Positions 1 through 11,548 of a DNA stretch of 64,000 nucleotides are shown one piece after another. The notes beneath the pieces were generated by a model. The model did not search any database, was not told where the DNA came from, and was given only the letters and a program-made list of their open reading frames with translations. The stretch is from Liolophura sinensis (Eukaryota > Mollusca > Polyplacophora > Chitonida > Chitonidae), in NCBI RefSeq assembly GCF_032854445.1, contig NC_088300.1, positions 78,839,084 to 78,903,083 on the forward strand, in the 5' to 3' direction. The translations under genes and the position numbers were made by a program. Position 1 is the first letter of the stretch, and each line of letters begins with the position of its first letter.

Positions 1-160
1 CTTGAGCTCAAGCTTGTCCATATCATTGAACCTGTATGGCCGGGGGATTGTCAACATGCCACAGAATTGTGTAACGCAACTCTCAGTTGTGTATGGCTGC
101 GGCGGTTGACGACCGGAATCCAGGTCCCCAGCGGGATCAACAGCTTACATTAAGTATGTA
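1..160 (-). CDS. Possible further exon, cut by the window edge
   Basis: On the minus strand a frame stays open from about position 155 to the window edge. It reads QPYTTESCVTQFCGMLTIPR and then PYRFNDMDKLELK. The bases are more GC-rich than the flanks, as the other exons are. If it continues the JMJD1C-like gene it must start in phase 0. An AG at CCGCCGCAG before CCA TAC ACA would allow this, but the pyrimidine tract there is poor. The plus strand is also open across the same stretch. I do not recognise the peptide; the JMJD1C region expected here is poorly conserved. Confidence 0.25.
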
Positions 161-2768
161 GAATAAAGCACACCTGAGCTGGCTTTCAGCGCTTCAGTTC
201 ACTGGCCACAGTCAATCCCTGTAAAGGGTTCCCTTCATTGTTCCCTGTGGCAACGTCTGCTGTCAAAGGCAAGCTCTGTGGCCACTGAAGCCTGGACCAC
301 TCAGACTAGCCTATCAACTGCTGTCACACATTCCAGCTAAAAGAGAGGGACATGCTTTGTTCAGGGAGACAGACAACTCTCCACATGTGCTACCTCCTGA
401 AGAGAGATGTCAGGTAAATAGCCCAGGGCAAAGTCACTCCATACACCTCCCCCCACCCCACCCCACCACCACCATTCTTGCTGTTCTAACTATCCATGTG
501 CCTATAGTTTGTGTACAATAAAGCCAATATTTCACACATGTTAAGCTTTAAATTGGTCACACATTTGCAAATGAACACTTAATGTCATTCACTTATCCAA
601 CAACTACATGCTCTATGCATATGGTCATATCCCTTCAGTTCAAGACAACTGTTTTACATAGCCAAACTACAAATTTGGGAAAAATTCTTCTTTGTGAAGG
701 TAGAAGGTAAACAGACTTTTTTCCCTGTTAAGTGAGAGGCAGTAAAGAAGTTCATCACAATATATGTATTCTTGGTGAATGCTGTGTGACAAGATTATAA
801 TACATGCACATTCTTATTGGCTGGAATCAGCTGCTCAGGTAACAATTAACAGTTCATTATCACTTCACCAAATACTGCCTGGATAAATAAACCACAACCA
901 CTAAACACTCTGGCCATGTTTAGTCTCACTACTTTACATTTTGAACATGCTGAACCTCCAATCAAACAATGGACTGTTAGCACATACTTAGTCAAGATCA
1001 TAAGATAAATGTTCATCTATTCTAGACCCATTTTCAGCATATAGCAAGACGGTGGTGAAGAAAATAACATTTTCATCAGAACACTTCCTTTCCTCCCTGT
1101 TGTGAGGAAGTGGACTGCTCCGGTCTGTCAATAACTGACAAGCCTGAGGCCCATAGTACACACAGGGAATGTCAAACAGAAATGTGCTATGCAACCCACT
1201 GGATCCAGCCCAGGACATGTTGACATTTCCTCTGCACATAAATATATTACATAGCACATTATTTACAGCAAGCTTTCAACAAACAGTGTGGGCTCCTAAC
1301 TTGTGTAAGCTGGTTCACAGAGGTTTGAAAATAGGAGAGCATAAATTGTGGGTCACTCCTGTTACATGGACTCCAGAGCATAAATTCTGTCGGCATCATA
1401 ACTATGGTAACTTATTCGGAGAGCTTGTTAGGGTGAGGTGTTTTTAGATTATTACGAATGGAATGATTAGTGCAGGTGGGTTTGGTATCATTAGGTGTGA
1501 GTGGTGTGGCAATTTTCCCCTGTCTGATGGATAACGGATGTCAACAATTTGTGGTGTTGGGCAAAAGGTATGTAAACAGTAAAATTAAAGGACTTGAAAA
1601 CATGTTTATTGGAAGTCTTGTTTCATACAAAGAGGAGGGGGTGAAAGAGGCATATCTGGTGAAAGGTTATGTTCATATTACAAGACATTTGAACTGGTTT
1701 GTGTAAGGTGCCAAGCCTTCTCAGTTAGCTACAAACATGAAAGGGATGGGGGGGGGGGGGGGGGGGGGGTTCAGGGAGAGGATAGACAAAATGGAGTTAA
1801 TGCTTGGTTTTTCCTGCACTCATATACGACTTGCCTCTTCAATCACCAAAACAACTTGAGGCATGAGATCTTTGAATATCTCATTCCAGGCACAGAACAT
1901 ACTTAATGTCACAGCCACAAATTACGCCTCATCAGCACCAGTAGCCAAGGCAACTGACGTTCCACCAAGGTTATTTGGTCTTCAGGCAGAGCATCACACC
2001 TGGTTCTAACAACTCCCCATGCTCATGTAGCAAGCTGTTCTCAAACACACATAGTAATGATTACCTCCACAAGCCTGCACGCCACCCCCATTCCCCAATG
2101 TATATGTATATATACCTTGCTCACAGGCTCACTCAAGCAGCTGTGTTTTTCATGGCGTCACTGCAGTGAGCACACCTATGCACCCACTATAACCTGTGGT
2201 TTATAAATACATCAACCTCAAGATAGAGGTTAACTATAATTCACTGGTGTGCATTTGGCACATTAGGAGCCCTAGCATGGCACATGATATCCGCCATAAC
2301 TGAGTTGTGTAGCTCCGGGGACTTGGACAATTAACAGGTGAGCAAAGAACAAACATCTTTTGAGAAATATGTAAAGATTACAACTGAACTGAAGCCGACA
2401 GTTGGAATTAAATAAATGACAAACTACCATGGGCCTACATATACATCTGAGAACAATAATTATACATTTGAATCTGTCTAAAGCACTCAAAGCAAAGCCT
2501 TCTAGTAAGAAACATCTAAGTTTGCTCGCCAAAAATCTGTTTTTGGGGTCTACATCTGCTATTTAGCACAAATTCCCCGAGTAACTGAGATATTTTGAAG
2601 CTACATGTCTTACATCTATCAAAGGTGTTTCCAGAATATACTTTAAGCTTCAAGAATTATATCTGGTGCAATAATGTATTGCAACATACGGTACATGTGT
2701 CATGACAAAAGATCCTTCCTAATTTTCAAGTGTACCAGTACAATTACATGCAATCATTCAAAAACATC
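161..2768. other. Non-coding stretch, probable intron of the JMJD1C-like gene
   Basis: AT-rich unique-looking sequence. The only outstanding item is a run of 22 G at 1748-1769. Short open frames here show no family resemblance or paired splice signals. Confidence 0.4.
1748..1769 (+). repeat. poly(G) tract, 22 bases
   Basis: An uninterrupted run of G. Such tracts are length-unstable and can form G-quadruplex or triplex structures. The true length may differ from that assembled. Confidence 0.9.
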
Positions 2769-4156
2769 ACCAGAGCAGATCATGTGGTATTCACCCCTTG
2801 ATCAGGATCCAAGTCCAGATGGCTTATTTATTTATCTGATTGGTGTTTAACTCCGTACTCAAGAATACTTCACTTATACACCGGTGGAGAGCATTATGTT
2901 GGGAGGAAATAGAACCCAGGGGAAACACATGACCATCCACAGGTTGCCTGCAGACCTTCCCCCGTATGGCCGGAGAACAAGCCAGCATGAGCTGGACTTG
3001 AGCTCAAAGGAAAGTGGATGGTATATTATTGTCCCACATACACCTATATAGAGCAGACCATGTGGTATTTGACCCCTTGATCAGGACCCAAGTCTTGGAT
3101 GGCATATGTTTGTCCCACATACATGTCTTTACAGCAGACCACGTGGTTTTGACCCCTTGATCAGGACCCAAGTCTTGAAGGAAAATGTTTGCCCCACATA
3201 CACCTATTTAGAACAGACCTTGTGGTATTGACCCCCTTCATCAAGACCCAAGTCTTGGATGGCATATGTTTGTCCCACATACATGTCTTTACAGCAGACC
3301 ACGTGGTACTGACCCCTTGATCAGGACCCAAGTCTTCATGGAATATGTTTGTCCCACATACATGTCTTTACAGCAGACCACGTGGTACTGACCCCTTGGT
3401 CGGGACCCAAGTCTTCATGGAATATGTTTGTCCCACATACATGTCTTTACAGCAGACCACGTGGTTTTGACCCCTTGATCGGGACCCAAGTCTTCATGGT
3501 ATATGTTTGTCCCACATACATGTCTTTACAGCAGACCACGTGGTACTGACCCCTTGATCGGGACCCAAGTCTTGGATGGCATATGTTTGTCCCACATACA
3601 TGTCTTTACAGCAGACCACGTGGTTTTGACCCCTTGATCGGGACCCAAGTCTTGGATGGCATATGTTTGTCCCACATACATGTCTTTACAGCAGACCACG
3701 TGGTTTTGACCCCTTGATCAGGACCCAAGTCTTCATGGAATATGTTTGTCCCACATACATGTCTTTACAGCAGACCATGTGGTTTTGACCCCTTGATCGG
3801 GTCCCAAGTCTTCATGAAATATGTTTGTCCCACATACATGTCTTTACAGCAGACCACGTGGTACTGACCCCTTGATCGGGACCCAAGTCTTCATGGAATA
3901 TGTTTGTCCCACATACATGTCTTTACAGCAGACCACGTGGTTTTGACCCCTTGATCGGGACCCAAGTCTTCATGGCATATGTTTGTCCCACATACATGTC
4001 TTTACAGCAGACCACGTGGTTTTGACCCCTTGATCGGGACCCAAGTCTTCATGGTATATGTTTGTCCCACATACATGTCTTTACAGCAGACCACGTGGTT
4101 TTGACCCCTTGATCGGGACCCAAGTCTTCATGGCATATGTTTGTCTCACATACATG
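2769..4156. repeat. 79-bp tandem array with E-box in most units
   Basis: About 15 head-to-tail units of 79 bp. A typical unit contains GTCCCACATACATGTCTTTA, then CAGACCACGTGGTTTTGACC, then CTTGATCGGGACCCAAGTCT. The spacing is regular (cagcagacc at 3292, 3371, 3450). Central units are almost identical and the leftmost units (2769-3250) are divergent, with CACCTATATAGAGCAGACC replacing the canonical text. This is the usual pattern of unequal crossing-over homogenising the middle of an array. Most units carry the palindrome CCACGTGG, a canonical E-box. The unit length is not a multiple of three, so the array is not a protein repeat. A SINE interrupts it at 2823-3007. Confidence 0.95.
2823..3007 (-). 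mobile_element. tRNA-derived SINE, head-truncated, inside the 79-bp array
   Basis: The tail (TTATTTATTTAT) is at the left and the body reads right to left. The body shares the CTCAAGAATACTTCACTTAT, GGGAGGAAA and GCCAGCATGAGCTGGACTTG landmarks with the complete copies at 9259 and 42701. It ends at the B-box region, and the tRNA-like head is missing. Several substitutions make it older than those copies. GATGG flanks both ends, consistent with a short or partly decayed target-site duplication within one array unit. Confidence 0.85.
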
Positions 4157-5030
4157 TATGAACATGTACATGCAACTGACGATTAGTCTTTAATTTCAGC
4201 AGCGCTATCTAGTGACTATAATAATATACAGATAAGTTGCTGCATGCTAATGAGTACATAATTTATTGTGGTTGTAACACACAAAATTCAGGGTCTTTAA
4301 TGGAGTACATGTACATTTATGACTAATCTTTACATCCGGAACTATTATTACCCACATCAAGAAAACAAATATTGGTATCCTCAGTTTAGAAAGCTGCAAT
4401 GATTTATTGATCCAAATCCTTATTAAAGTAAGAACTGGACACCCAATAAAATATAAACTTAGCTTAGATGCTCATAAAAAGGTGTTTTCATCAATAAACA
4501 ATAATTATGGCTGGGTTATGTCAATATCTAAAATCCTCATTATAATCTCTAATGGATGAAAAACAGGAGTGAAAACATAAAAGAACGAAAAGCGTGTACA
4601 TGTAAAAATTAATATAGAAAATCATTTTGGAGTGTGGTCAAATTTAGTTTCCTACATCATGTTGTGTATTTAACTGTAACACTCCTGATACAGTGTACTT
4701 TTTCACACTACAAAGAAATGCAATTGTTATGTCTAAATATTCTGTCCACAAAGACCCTTACTTGTAAGTATATGAATTAACTTGTGTTCAACCAGCTGGT
4801 AGTAATTCTATCAACCCTGGTGATAACACGTGTGTAATTATATGAGTTCATGTTGTAAGGCCATGTGCCTATTTTTAACACTAATCTTAAGCCTTTTACA
4901 ATAGCAATGACTAAGTCGAATGACTAACCCAAGGCAGTCAGAGCCACTACATCTGCATATATACTAGTATTTTTTACTATGCTGTAGTGAGAAGTACCTG
5001 CCACATGTGCTAAACCCAAGAGACCTGTTT
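4157..5030. other. Non-coding stretch, probable intron
   Basis: AT-rich sequence between the 79-bp array and the next SINE. I see no gene, RNA or repeat in it. Confidence 0.4.
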
Positions 5031-5246
5031 GATTTATTTATTTATTTGACTGGTGTTTTACACCGTACTCAAGAATATTTCACTTATACGACGGCAGTCA
5101 GCATTATGGTGGGAGGAAAACGGGCAGAGCCCGGGGGGGGGAACCCACAACCATCTGTAGATTGCGGACGTACCTTCCCACTTACAGCTGGAGAGGAAGC
5201 CAGCATGAGCTGGACTTGAACTCACAGTGACCACATTAGTGGAGAC
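5031..5246 (-). mobile_element. tRNA-derived SINE, head-truncated
   Basis: Same family as the copy at 9259-9539. Tail (TTTA)n is at the left, followed by TGGTGTTTTACACCGTACTC, the GGTGGGAGGAAAACGGGCAG segment and the B-box (TGGACTTGAACTC on plus). Similarity fades after about 5246 where the A-box half should be. A G8 run inside (5134-5141) replaces the usual CCCGGGGG. The short open frames over it are repeat artefacts. Confidence 0.88.
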
Positions 5247-5999
5247 ATGTTTGTAAGCATAGGTAACTAGTATGGGGCTTCATGACAGGTTGTACCCTTT
5301 TTCTGTGTGACATATTGAACGGTGATTATCTTACTATTACAGTTGATTAGATCACTATACTGGCTATAGACTATTGTGGACATCGTAAACATGTTGAAAA
5401 GCAGAATATATGTATTTGTTTAAAACATATCTCAAATTTAAATCGAGCAATTTTATTTTTATGGATTATGTGTTCAATGAAACTGACTCAACTGGAGATT
5501 TGAGGTCTTGTTGTTGAAGCTCTGACATACATGTAAACCCTTCAGTACAACGCCTGAAGATCTTCAGCTGAACTAAAATGTTTGAATACCACACAGCCCC
5601 TCATTCCATGAAGACAGATCAAAAAAAGTTTTCAAAGAATTATTCTGAACTACATGTACCATTTATTGTTGATAATAAGGGTAAGAGTATATCACATGAA
5701 GATAAACAATGCTTGAAATAAAAGAGATTTAAGCTGATAAAGTGGTTACTGTATCACTGGTTCTGAGTGAAGAAAATAAACATAGGAGGGAAGCCATTAA
5801 GTAGGTCAACAGATATACATTGTACTAAGAAGAACCATGGAGTAGTAGTACTGTGCTACAAGAACTTTCCATTCGCCTATCTAGAGTAGAGATACATGTC
5901 TGCTGAACACACTTGTTTGAGATCATTTGTTAACAAGCCATTAACTCACAGGTATTCATGACAGGGACTACCTGTAGGTAAAATTAATTGTGTGCTTAC
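5247..5999. other. Non-coding stretch next to exon E
   Basis: Intronic sequence downstream of the exon E donor. Nothing else is supported here. Confidence 0.5.
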
Positions 6000-6100
6000 C
6001 GTTGAGTTGTAGGTCTGTGGAGTCTTCTCCTTGTTACTGTTTCGAGGTCGTCTGCGTGGAGTAATACCTACATCAACTCCTCGGAGAATGGAATCCACCA
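6000..6100 (-). CDS. JMJD1C: JMJD1C-like demethylase, exon E (basic linker)
   Basis: Exon of 101 nt that completes the split codon from exon D (G+TG, Val) and then reads 33 codons, ending in phase 0. The acceptor is CTTGTATTTCAG and the donor AACG|GTAAGC. The peptide is VVDSILRGVDVGITPRRRPR followed by NSNKEKTPQTYNST. Vertebrate JMJD1C has VVHSLLKGENIGITSRRRSR here. This is the most JMJD1C-specific match in the window, because KDM3A and KDM3B as I remember them lack the GIT-RRR segment. It is the start of the long basic, disordered region, so the next exons should be low-complexity and hard to spot by eye. One extra residue (Gly) sits at the D/E junction relative to the vertebrate protein. 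Confidence 0.85.
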
Positions 6101-7695
6101 CTGAAATACAAGACAGAGAGGTAAATGCTTGGGCTTTCTCTAACCTAGCTCCAGCACTGAGAGGCTTCCTGTTGGGCATGATCCACTTACTGGGATCAGC
6201 AGTAAGAGTCCCCACTGATGGCCACTTGAGCTCTGTAACATGGGGCCTGAAAGTTATCAACAGTCAGTCAGGTTAACCTGTTACACTGAGGAGATCAACT
6301 TACGTCTCTCCCCTACCCTGGTGCCAGGAGAGATGAGGGGAAAGACACAGTACAGGTGCACAAGAATCTCAGTAACAATCCGATACAGAGGGGTATCTAC
6401 CACACGTGATCTTACAGGTTGAATGAGGATGTTACCAGGAGTATAGGCTGACCTTACTTCTGACTCATGCATGTATAATGGGCTATGTGGGCAGCCCTAA
6501 CCATGTGTACCACACAGAATGCTCAGATTGGGTCCTGTAAACAGGGGGCTTCAGCCCACATCTGACCAGGATATGTCTGAATAGTTACATGTGCCCTCAC
6601 CCTATACATGTACTTCAGCCTGAGGGGCATTGTAGCCAAGAGACACTTGCACATGTACTTGCCTTCTGGCTCACAGGAACCTCTGACTATAGATGGCACC
6701 AGGCAATAACACACTCATCAAATAAATTAGTAGATCATCACATTTTTATTAATAACTGTAGTTCCTTGTCAGGGCAGCTGTTCTTTCACAATCACTTCTA
6801 TATAGTCTGGCTTAAATGACTTAGTCATAATCCCTTTTTGTGAAGTTTTTCTGTTAACCCACAGCTGAATCAAAATCCATTAAATCTTCCTTAGAAACAC
6901 TCAGTATTGAAGCACAATATATTTATCAACAGGATAAAACCAGATTTTCTATGTAAATACGTACATGAAGTAATCCGTTTGTGTGTGAGGACATAGGTCT
7001 AAATTTACACACTGCCTAAGCTGAGTTGGAGGGAGTCCCAGTTCATGAACAAAGAACCAGTCTTTTCTTTATATATCCCATTTCCCTCTCATTAATTCAA
7101 GATGACATTTTCTTTGAGATGGGGAGCAGATAACAGGTTCAGAGCAACTGGTCAGGACTAACCTCAAACCAGCCCTCAGGCAGTCAACAATCCCATGTAA
7201 ACAGGCTATCTGCTGTCTGCATACACAGCTGAGCCTGCTCCTTGCAGGACTATGGCTGGCTTTCAGGAGAATAGGGAAAATGATCTCACCTCCCCTGACT
7301 AGTGGGGGTCATCAACAGAGGTCAAGAGACTGCATTAAATCAGCAAACTGTTCCGGGATACCCTAATGAAGAGAGTAAGTTAGCAGGAGGGCCATCCGTC
7401 TATGTTGGGTGGGAATGGGTCTCTTTGTGGTCCCTAGTGTTACTTCCGACCTTCAAGACTAATAATTCTTCAGGGACAGTTTGACAAAGACCTAATTACA
7501 TCATAAATACCACTAAGATTAAATGGAAAGCAATAATTATAAGCTTAACGATGGTAATAATGTAACACTGGCACTTCAGACCAAACTTTATTGTTTCAAT
7601 CAAAACATCAACCAAACTCGTGAGATAGAAAACTTCACATTTTCATTAAACTAGCAACCTGTAAATTTATGGGTGCAGGACACAGATTCATTTGT

Positions 7696-8930
7696 CAAAG
7701 ACTTGACAGTTGCCACTACCCAGAATTTACCTATCTCAGGCCAAGACTTCACACTTGACGCTACCCAGCATTTACATATCTCAGGTCAAAGACTTTACAG
7801 TTGCCACTGCCCAGCATTTACCTATCTCAGGTCAAAGACTTGACAGTTGCCACTACCCAGCATTTACCTATCTCAGGCCAAGACTTCACACTTGACGCTA
7901 CCCAGCATTTACATATCTCAGGTCAAAGACTTGACAGTTGCCACTATCCAGTATTTACCTATCTCAGGCCAAAGACTTGACAGTTGCCACTACCCAGAAT
8001 TTACCTATCTCAGGCCAAGACTTCACACTTGACGCTACCCAGCATTTACATATCTCAGGTCAAAGACTTGACAGTTGCCACTGCCCAGCATTTACCTATC
8101 TCAGGTCAAAGACTTGACAGTTGCCACTACCCAGAATTTACCTATCTCAGGCCAAGACTTCACACTTGACGCTACCCAGCATTTACATATCTCAGGTCAA
8201 AGACTTGACAGTTGCCACTGCCCAGAATTTACCTATCTCAGGTCAAAGACTTGACAGTTGCCACTACCCAGCATTTACCTATCTCAGGCCAAGACTTCAC
8301 ACTTGACGCTACCCAGCATTTACATATCTCAGGTCAAAGACTTGACAGTTGCCACTATCCAATATTTACCTATCTCAGGCCAAAGACTTGACAGTTACCA
8401 CTACCCAGCATTTACATATCTCAGGTCAAAGACTTGACAGTTGCCACTACCCAGCATTTACCTATCTCAGGTCAAAGACTTGACAGTTGCCACTATCCAG
8501 CATTTACATATCTCAGGTCAAAGACTTGACAGTTGCCACTGCCCAGCATTTACATATCTCATGTCAAAGACTTGACAGTTGCCACTATCCAGCATTTACA
8601 TATCTCCAGTCAAAGACTTGACAGTTGCCACTATCCAGTATTTACATATCTCAGGTCAAAGACTTGACAGTTGCCACTACCCAGCATTTACCTATCTCAG
8701 GTCAAAGACTTGACAGTTGCCACTATCCAGTATTTACATATCTCAGGTCAAAGACTTGACAGTTGCCACTGCCCAGCATTTACCTATCTCAGGTCAAAGA
8801 CTTGACAGTTGCCACTATCCAGCATTTACATATCTCCGGTCAAAGACTTGACAGTTGCCACTACCCAGCATTTACCTATCTCAGGTCAAAGACTTGACAG
8901 CTGCCACTGCCTAGCATTTACCTATCTCAT
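7696..8930. repeat. 46-bp minisatellite with 137-bp higher-order period
   Basis: About 27 monomers of 45-46 bp. The consensus begins GACTTGACAGTTGCCACTAC, then CCAGCATTTACCTATCTCAG, then GTCAAA. In the left half (to about 8340) three distinguishable monomers recur as a block. One is a 45-bp monomer ending GGCCAA, one carries CTTCACACTTGACGCTACCC, and one has CACTGCCCAGCATTT. Together they make 45+46+46 = 137 bp, repeated between four and five times. The right half (8340-8930) loses this order and is a simple monomer array with private variants. Overlapping 61-codon frames repeating every 137 bp are by-products. Confidence 0.95.
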
Positions 8931-9010
8931 GCCAGAGTACGTTTTTACATTACATTTGTCTCAATTTTTTCCCCTCTTTTAGCCAAATTCATATATTTAT
9001 TTTATTTTTT

Positions 9011-9104
9011 ATATTTCTTTATTTGTTTGATTGGTGTTTTATGCCGCGCTCAAGAATGTTTACTTGTGACGGTGACTAAATTATGGTTGGAGGAAGCGGG
9101 CCCC
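9011..9104 (-). mobile_element. SINE tail fragment
   Basis: A divergent 3'-end piece of the same SINE. TTTATTTGTTTGATTGGTGT is followed by TATGCCGCGCTCAAGAATGT and ATTATGGTTGGAGGAAGCGG. It stops before the central region. It lies between the minisatellite and the complete copy at 9259. Confidence 0.75.
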
Positions 9105-9254
9105 AATTTATATAAAAAAATTACCCTACTTTTATCTTACATGTTTTCAAGGTGTGTTGGAATATATATGCATATATGAGAACGAATGAATGAATGAATG
9201 CTTAAGAGTTTTACATGGTACAATTTTTCAGTCATATGATGAGGGAGAGTCATT

Positions 9255-9258
<4 letters not shown>

Positions 9259-9289
<31 letters not shown>

Positions 9290-9539
9290 ATTGGTGTTTT
9301 ACACCGTACTCAAGAATATTTCACTTATACGACGGCGGCCAGCATTATGGTGGGTGGAAACCAGGCAGAGCCCGGGGGAAACCCACGACCATCCACAGGT
9401 TGCTGGCAGACCTTCCCACGTACGGCCGAAGAGGAAGGCAGCATGAGCTGGACTTGAACTCACAGCGACCGCATTGGTGAGAGGCTTCTGGGTCATTACG
9501 CTGCGCTAGCGCGCTAACCGACTGAGCCACGGAGGCCCC
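9259..9539 (-). mobile_element. Complete tRNA-derived SINE with target-site duplication
   Basis: Read on the minus strand the element starts GGGGCCTCCGTGGCTCAGTC. It has a pol III A-box (TGGCTCAGTCGG, 9518-9529) and B-box (AGTTCAAGTCC, 9450-9460) with tRNA-like spacing. The conserved body follows (GGTTTCCACCCACCATAATG, then GTATAAGTGAAATATTCTTG), ending in a tail that appears as about 30 T on plus. Flanks carry the direct repeat GAGTCATTAGAT (9247-9258 and 9540-9551), the footprint of LINE-driven insertion. The intact boxes, near-perfect duplication and long homopolymer tail point to a fairly recent insertion. Open frames across it are not genes. Confidence 0.95.
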
Positions 9540-10249
9540 GAGTCATTAGATGTGTGTACATATAATGGATCTTCTTGTGGCAGGGTGAGTCCGTGCTGTC
9601 AAAGTGCTGCCGCCACTGAAGTATCATGCCCCATCCCACCCAGTCATATTATATTGTGTAGGTAATACATGTAACTCTAAAGGAAATGGCCTGAATTCAA
9701 GTAGACTTGTTTCAGCGACATTCTTGGTAGTATCAAACTTTCCAAGGTCTTCATAAAAATTATGCATTATTGTCATTTAAATTAAGCAGAAATAGTTTCA
9801 GCATTCTAAGTTGCAGCTAGCACGGCATGGAAACAACTTACTGAAGGTTTCACAATTCTTTGTTTTCCTCTCTCTCATTCTCTTTCTCTCTGGGGAATAT
9901 TTAACCACTGGATACAAAGGCTTCTTCAATTTTACCACAACAAAGTGGAGTACTATGAACCTCGTTTTCATCAACATTTTCAAATTTAAATATGTGAAGC
10001 AATCACCTGGCATACTGTCAAAGGGTAATAGCTAATGTTGTCAGGCACTGTTCTGTTGGAAAGGTGGTGTTGCCAGGGGTGTGTGAGGCCTGGGGACAGG
10101 CATGAGCCTTCTCTCAGCAGACCACCTGCCTGTCTTTATCACCTAATGTTAGCAGTCCACCTTCAAACTCCTCTTATCACCCCAGGACATAACCAATTAA
10201 CAGAGCTTTTACAGAGAAGGCAGATGATGTGCTACAGTTTGGGAGGTGT

Positions 10250-10266
10250 GGGGGGGGGGGGGGGGG
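10250..10266 (+). repeat. poly(G) tract, 17 bases
   Basis: An uninterrupted G run following GGGAGGTGT. It is one of several long dG:dC tracts in the window. Confidence 0.9.
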
Positions 10267-10687
10267 TGTTGCTAAGATACTTAAGACAGCAGATCTAAAC
10301 CCACATTAGTGCTTTGCTCCCACATTTTAAATCATCTATACAAACAATGAAGTTGAATGTTTGATATCTATCTGATGATATGTAAATGGGAAATAGGCCT
10401 GCCTGAGAACATCCCAGTGCATAACAGAGCCTGGCCTCTGGAGGCTAACATCAACACAAAAGCTGCTCTGTACTATAACATCTCTCCAGCCTTTGGCCCA
10501 TTATCTAGGTCAAGAGGCGGGGCTTATACAGACACAGAGGATGGGCTCACACTAGCCAAGCCCCTGTGTAAATGTCAACATTAAAGCTACTGCACATCTC
10601 TTCATGTTGTGCGTTGTGCATTAGAGGTTTTTCTCCGCCCAATTTCCTAACATTCCATCCAGAGAGCTCAGGTAAATTGATCAATGT

Positions 10688-10776
10688 ACCTGTACAAGAT
10701 GATTAAAATGACCTGTACAAGATGATTAAAATGACCTGTACAAGATGATTAAAATGACCTCTACAAGTACCTTTTT
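10688..10776. repeat. 23-bp direct repeat, about 3.5 copies
   Basis: ACCTGTACAAGATGATTAAA plus ATG is repeated three times without change. A partial copy with CTCTACAAG follows. A short young duplication. Confidence 0.92.
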
Positions 10777-11427
10777 TCCTACAGTGATGATGGCACATTG
10801 AGGTGAATAAAGGCTGTAGTCTACTACACAAGCAGCAGAGTTTCACAAATATCGGTTTACTTTGACAAGATGATGTATCCAGAGATAGTTCCCAAGAAAT
10901 GTAGGTCAACACAAGTGTACAACAGAACTACATGTATAAATAGGACAGCTTTTCCTGGAAAGCTAACACAATTTAATTACACATACCAGAATGTAAACAG
11001 TAAAGCTTAACATCAGTGTTTTCCCTGTACTTCATACAATCAGAAGTCCATTACCTAGAAGTATGCAACTTGCCTATAGCTAGTATCAACAGCACTTTAC
11101 ACCTTTCTCCAATCTCCAACAAATTATGTGACATATTTTTATAGGTTCCAAACGCGGTTGTGTTAAAATAGACTTAAAAAAATTATGAGAACGGCAAGTC
11201 TTGAAAAAGGGCAACAATGCCTTTGATAACAATTGTTTCATAGTTGCTTGGAAATATAAAAATAGTCGATGTATTTTTAACTGCATAGCAATGATGATCA
11301 ACAAAATCATACTTTGAAAATACAGAGTTTCAGTTTCAAAGTGTGGCCAGTTCTTGTAGCAGCAGTTTACAATTAGATTTCCCATGATTCAGTTCACAAT
11401 TTCCAACCAAAAGATTGGCATATTTCT

Positions 11428-11441
11428 CCACCAGGTGGCGC
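11428..11441 (+). promoter_or_regulatory. CTCF core-motif match
   Basis: CCACCAGGTGGCGC fits the CTCF core (CCASYAGRKGGCRS) at every position. It lies in the intron, 108 bp downstream of exon D. CTCF and its core motif are conserved across bilaterians. Occupancy is not shown by sequence alone. Confidence 0.45.
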
Positions 11442-11548
11442 GAACTTCTACAGGTGATGCAAAATGTGTACTGTGCCATGGAGACTAGCTATAGGGAAGT
11501 TGCATACTCCTAGGTAATGGACTTCTGACACAACATATACCATCTTAC

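Larger units (their letters stand above)
9552..11427. other. Intron interior without genes
   Basis: Holds a pyrimidine-rich CTCTCTC patch near 9870-9890, a G17 run and a 23-bp triplicate. No coding or RNA signal is supported. Confidence 0.5.
6101..11548 (-). other. Intron between exons D and E (5.4 kb, phase 1)
   Basis: Bounded by GTAAGA after exon D and TATTTCAG before exon E. It contains the 46-bp higher-order minisatellite (7696-8930), two SINEs, a G17 run (10250-10266), a 23-bp triplicate (10688-10776) and a CTCF-core match. The remainder shows nothing recognisable. Confidence 0.8.

Noticed and set aside
7710-8306. Four overlapping 61-codon ORFs at 137-bp spacing
   Set aside because: By-products of the higher-order minisatellite; neither 46 nor 137 is a multiple of three.
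7696-8930. CRISPR-like array
   Set aside because: Units are contiguous with no unique spacers, and the genome is eukaryotic.
9447-9539. tRNA gene on the minus strand
   Set aside because: A and B boxes are present but the region is the head of a SINE with target-site duplications; it continues into the SINE body rather than ending as a tRNA.
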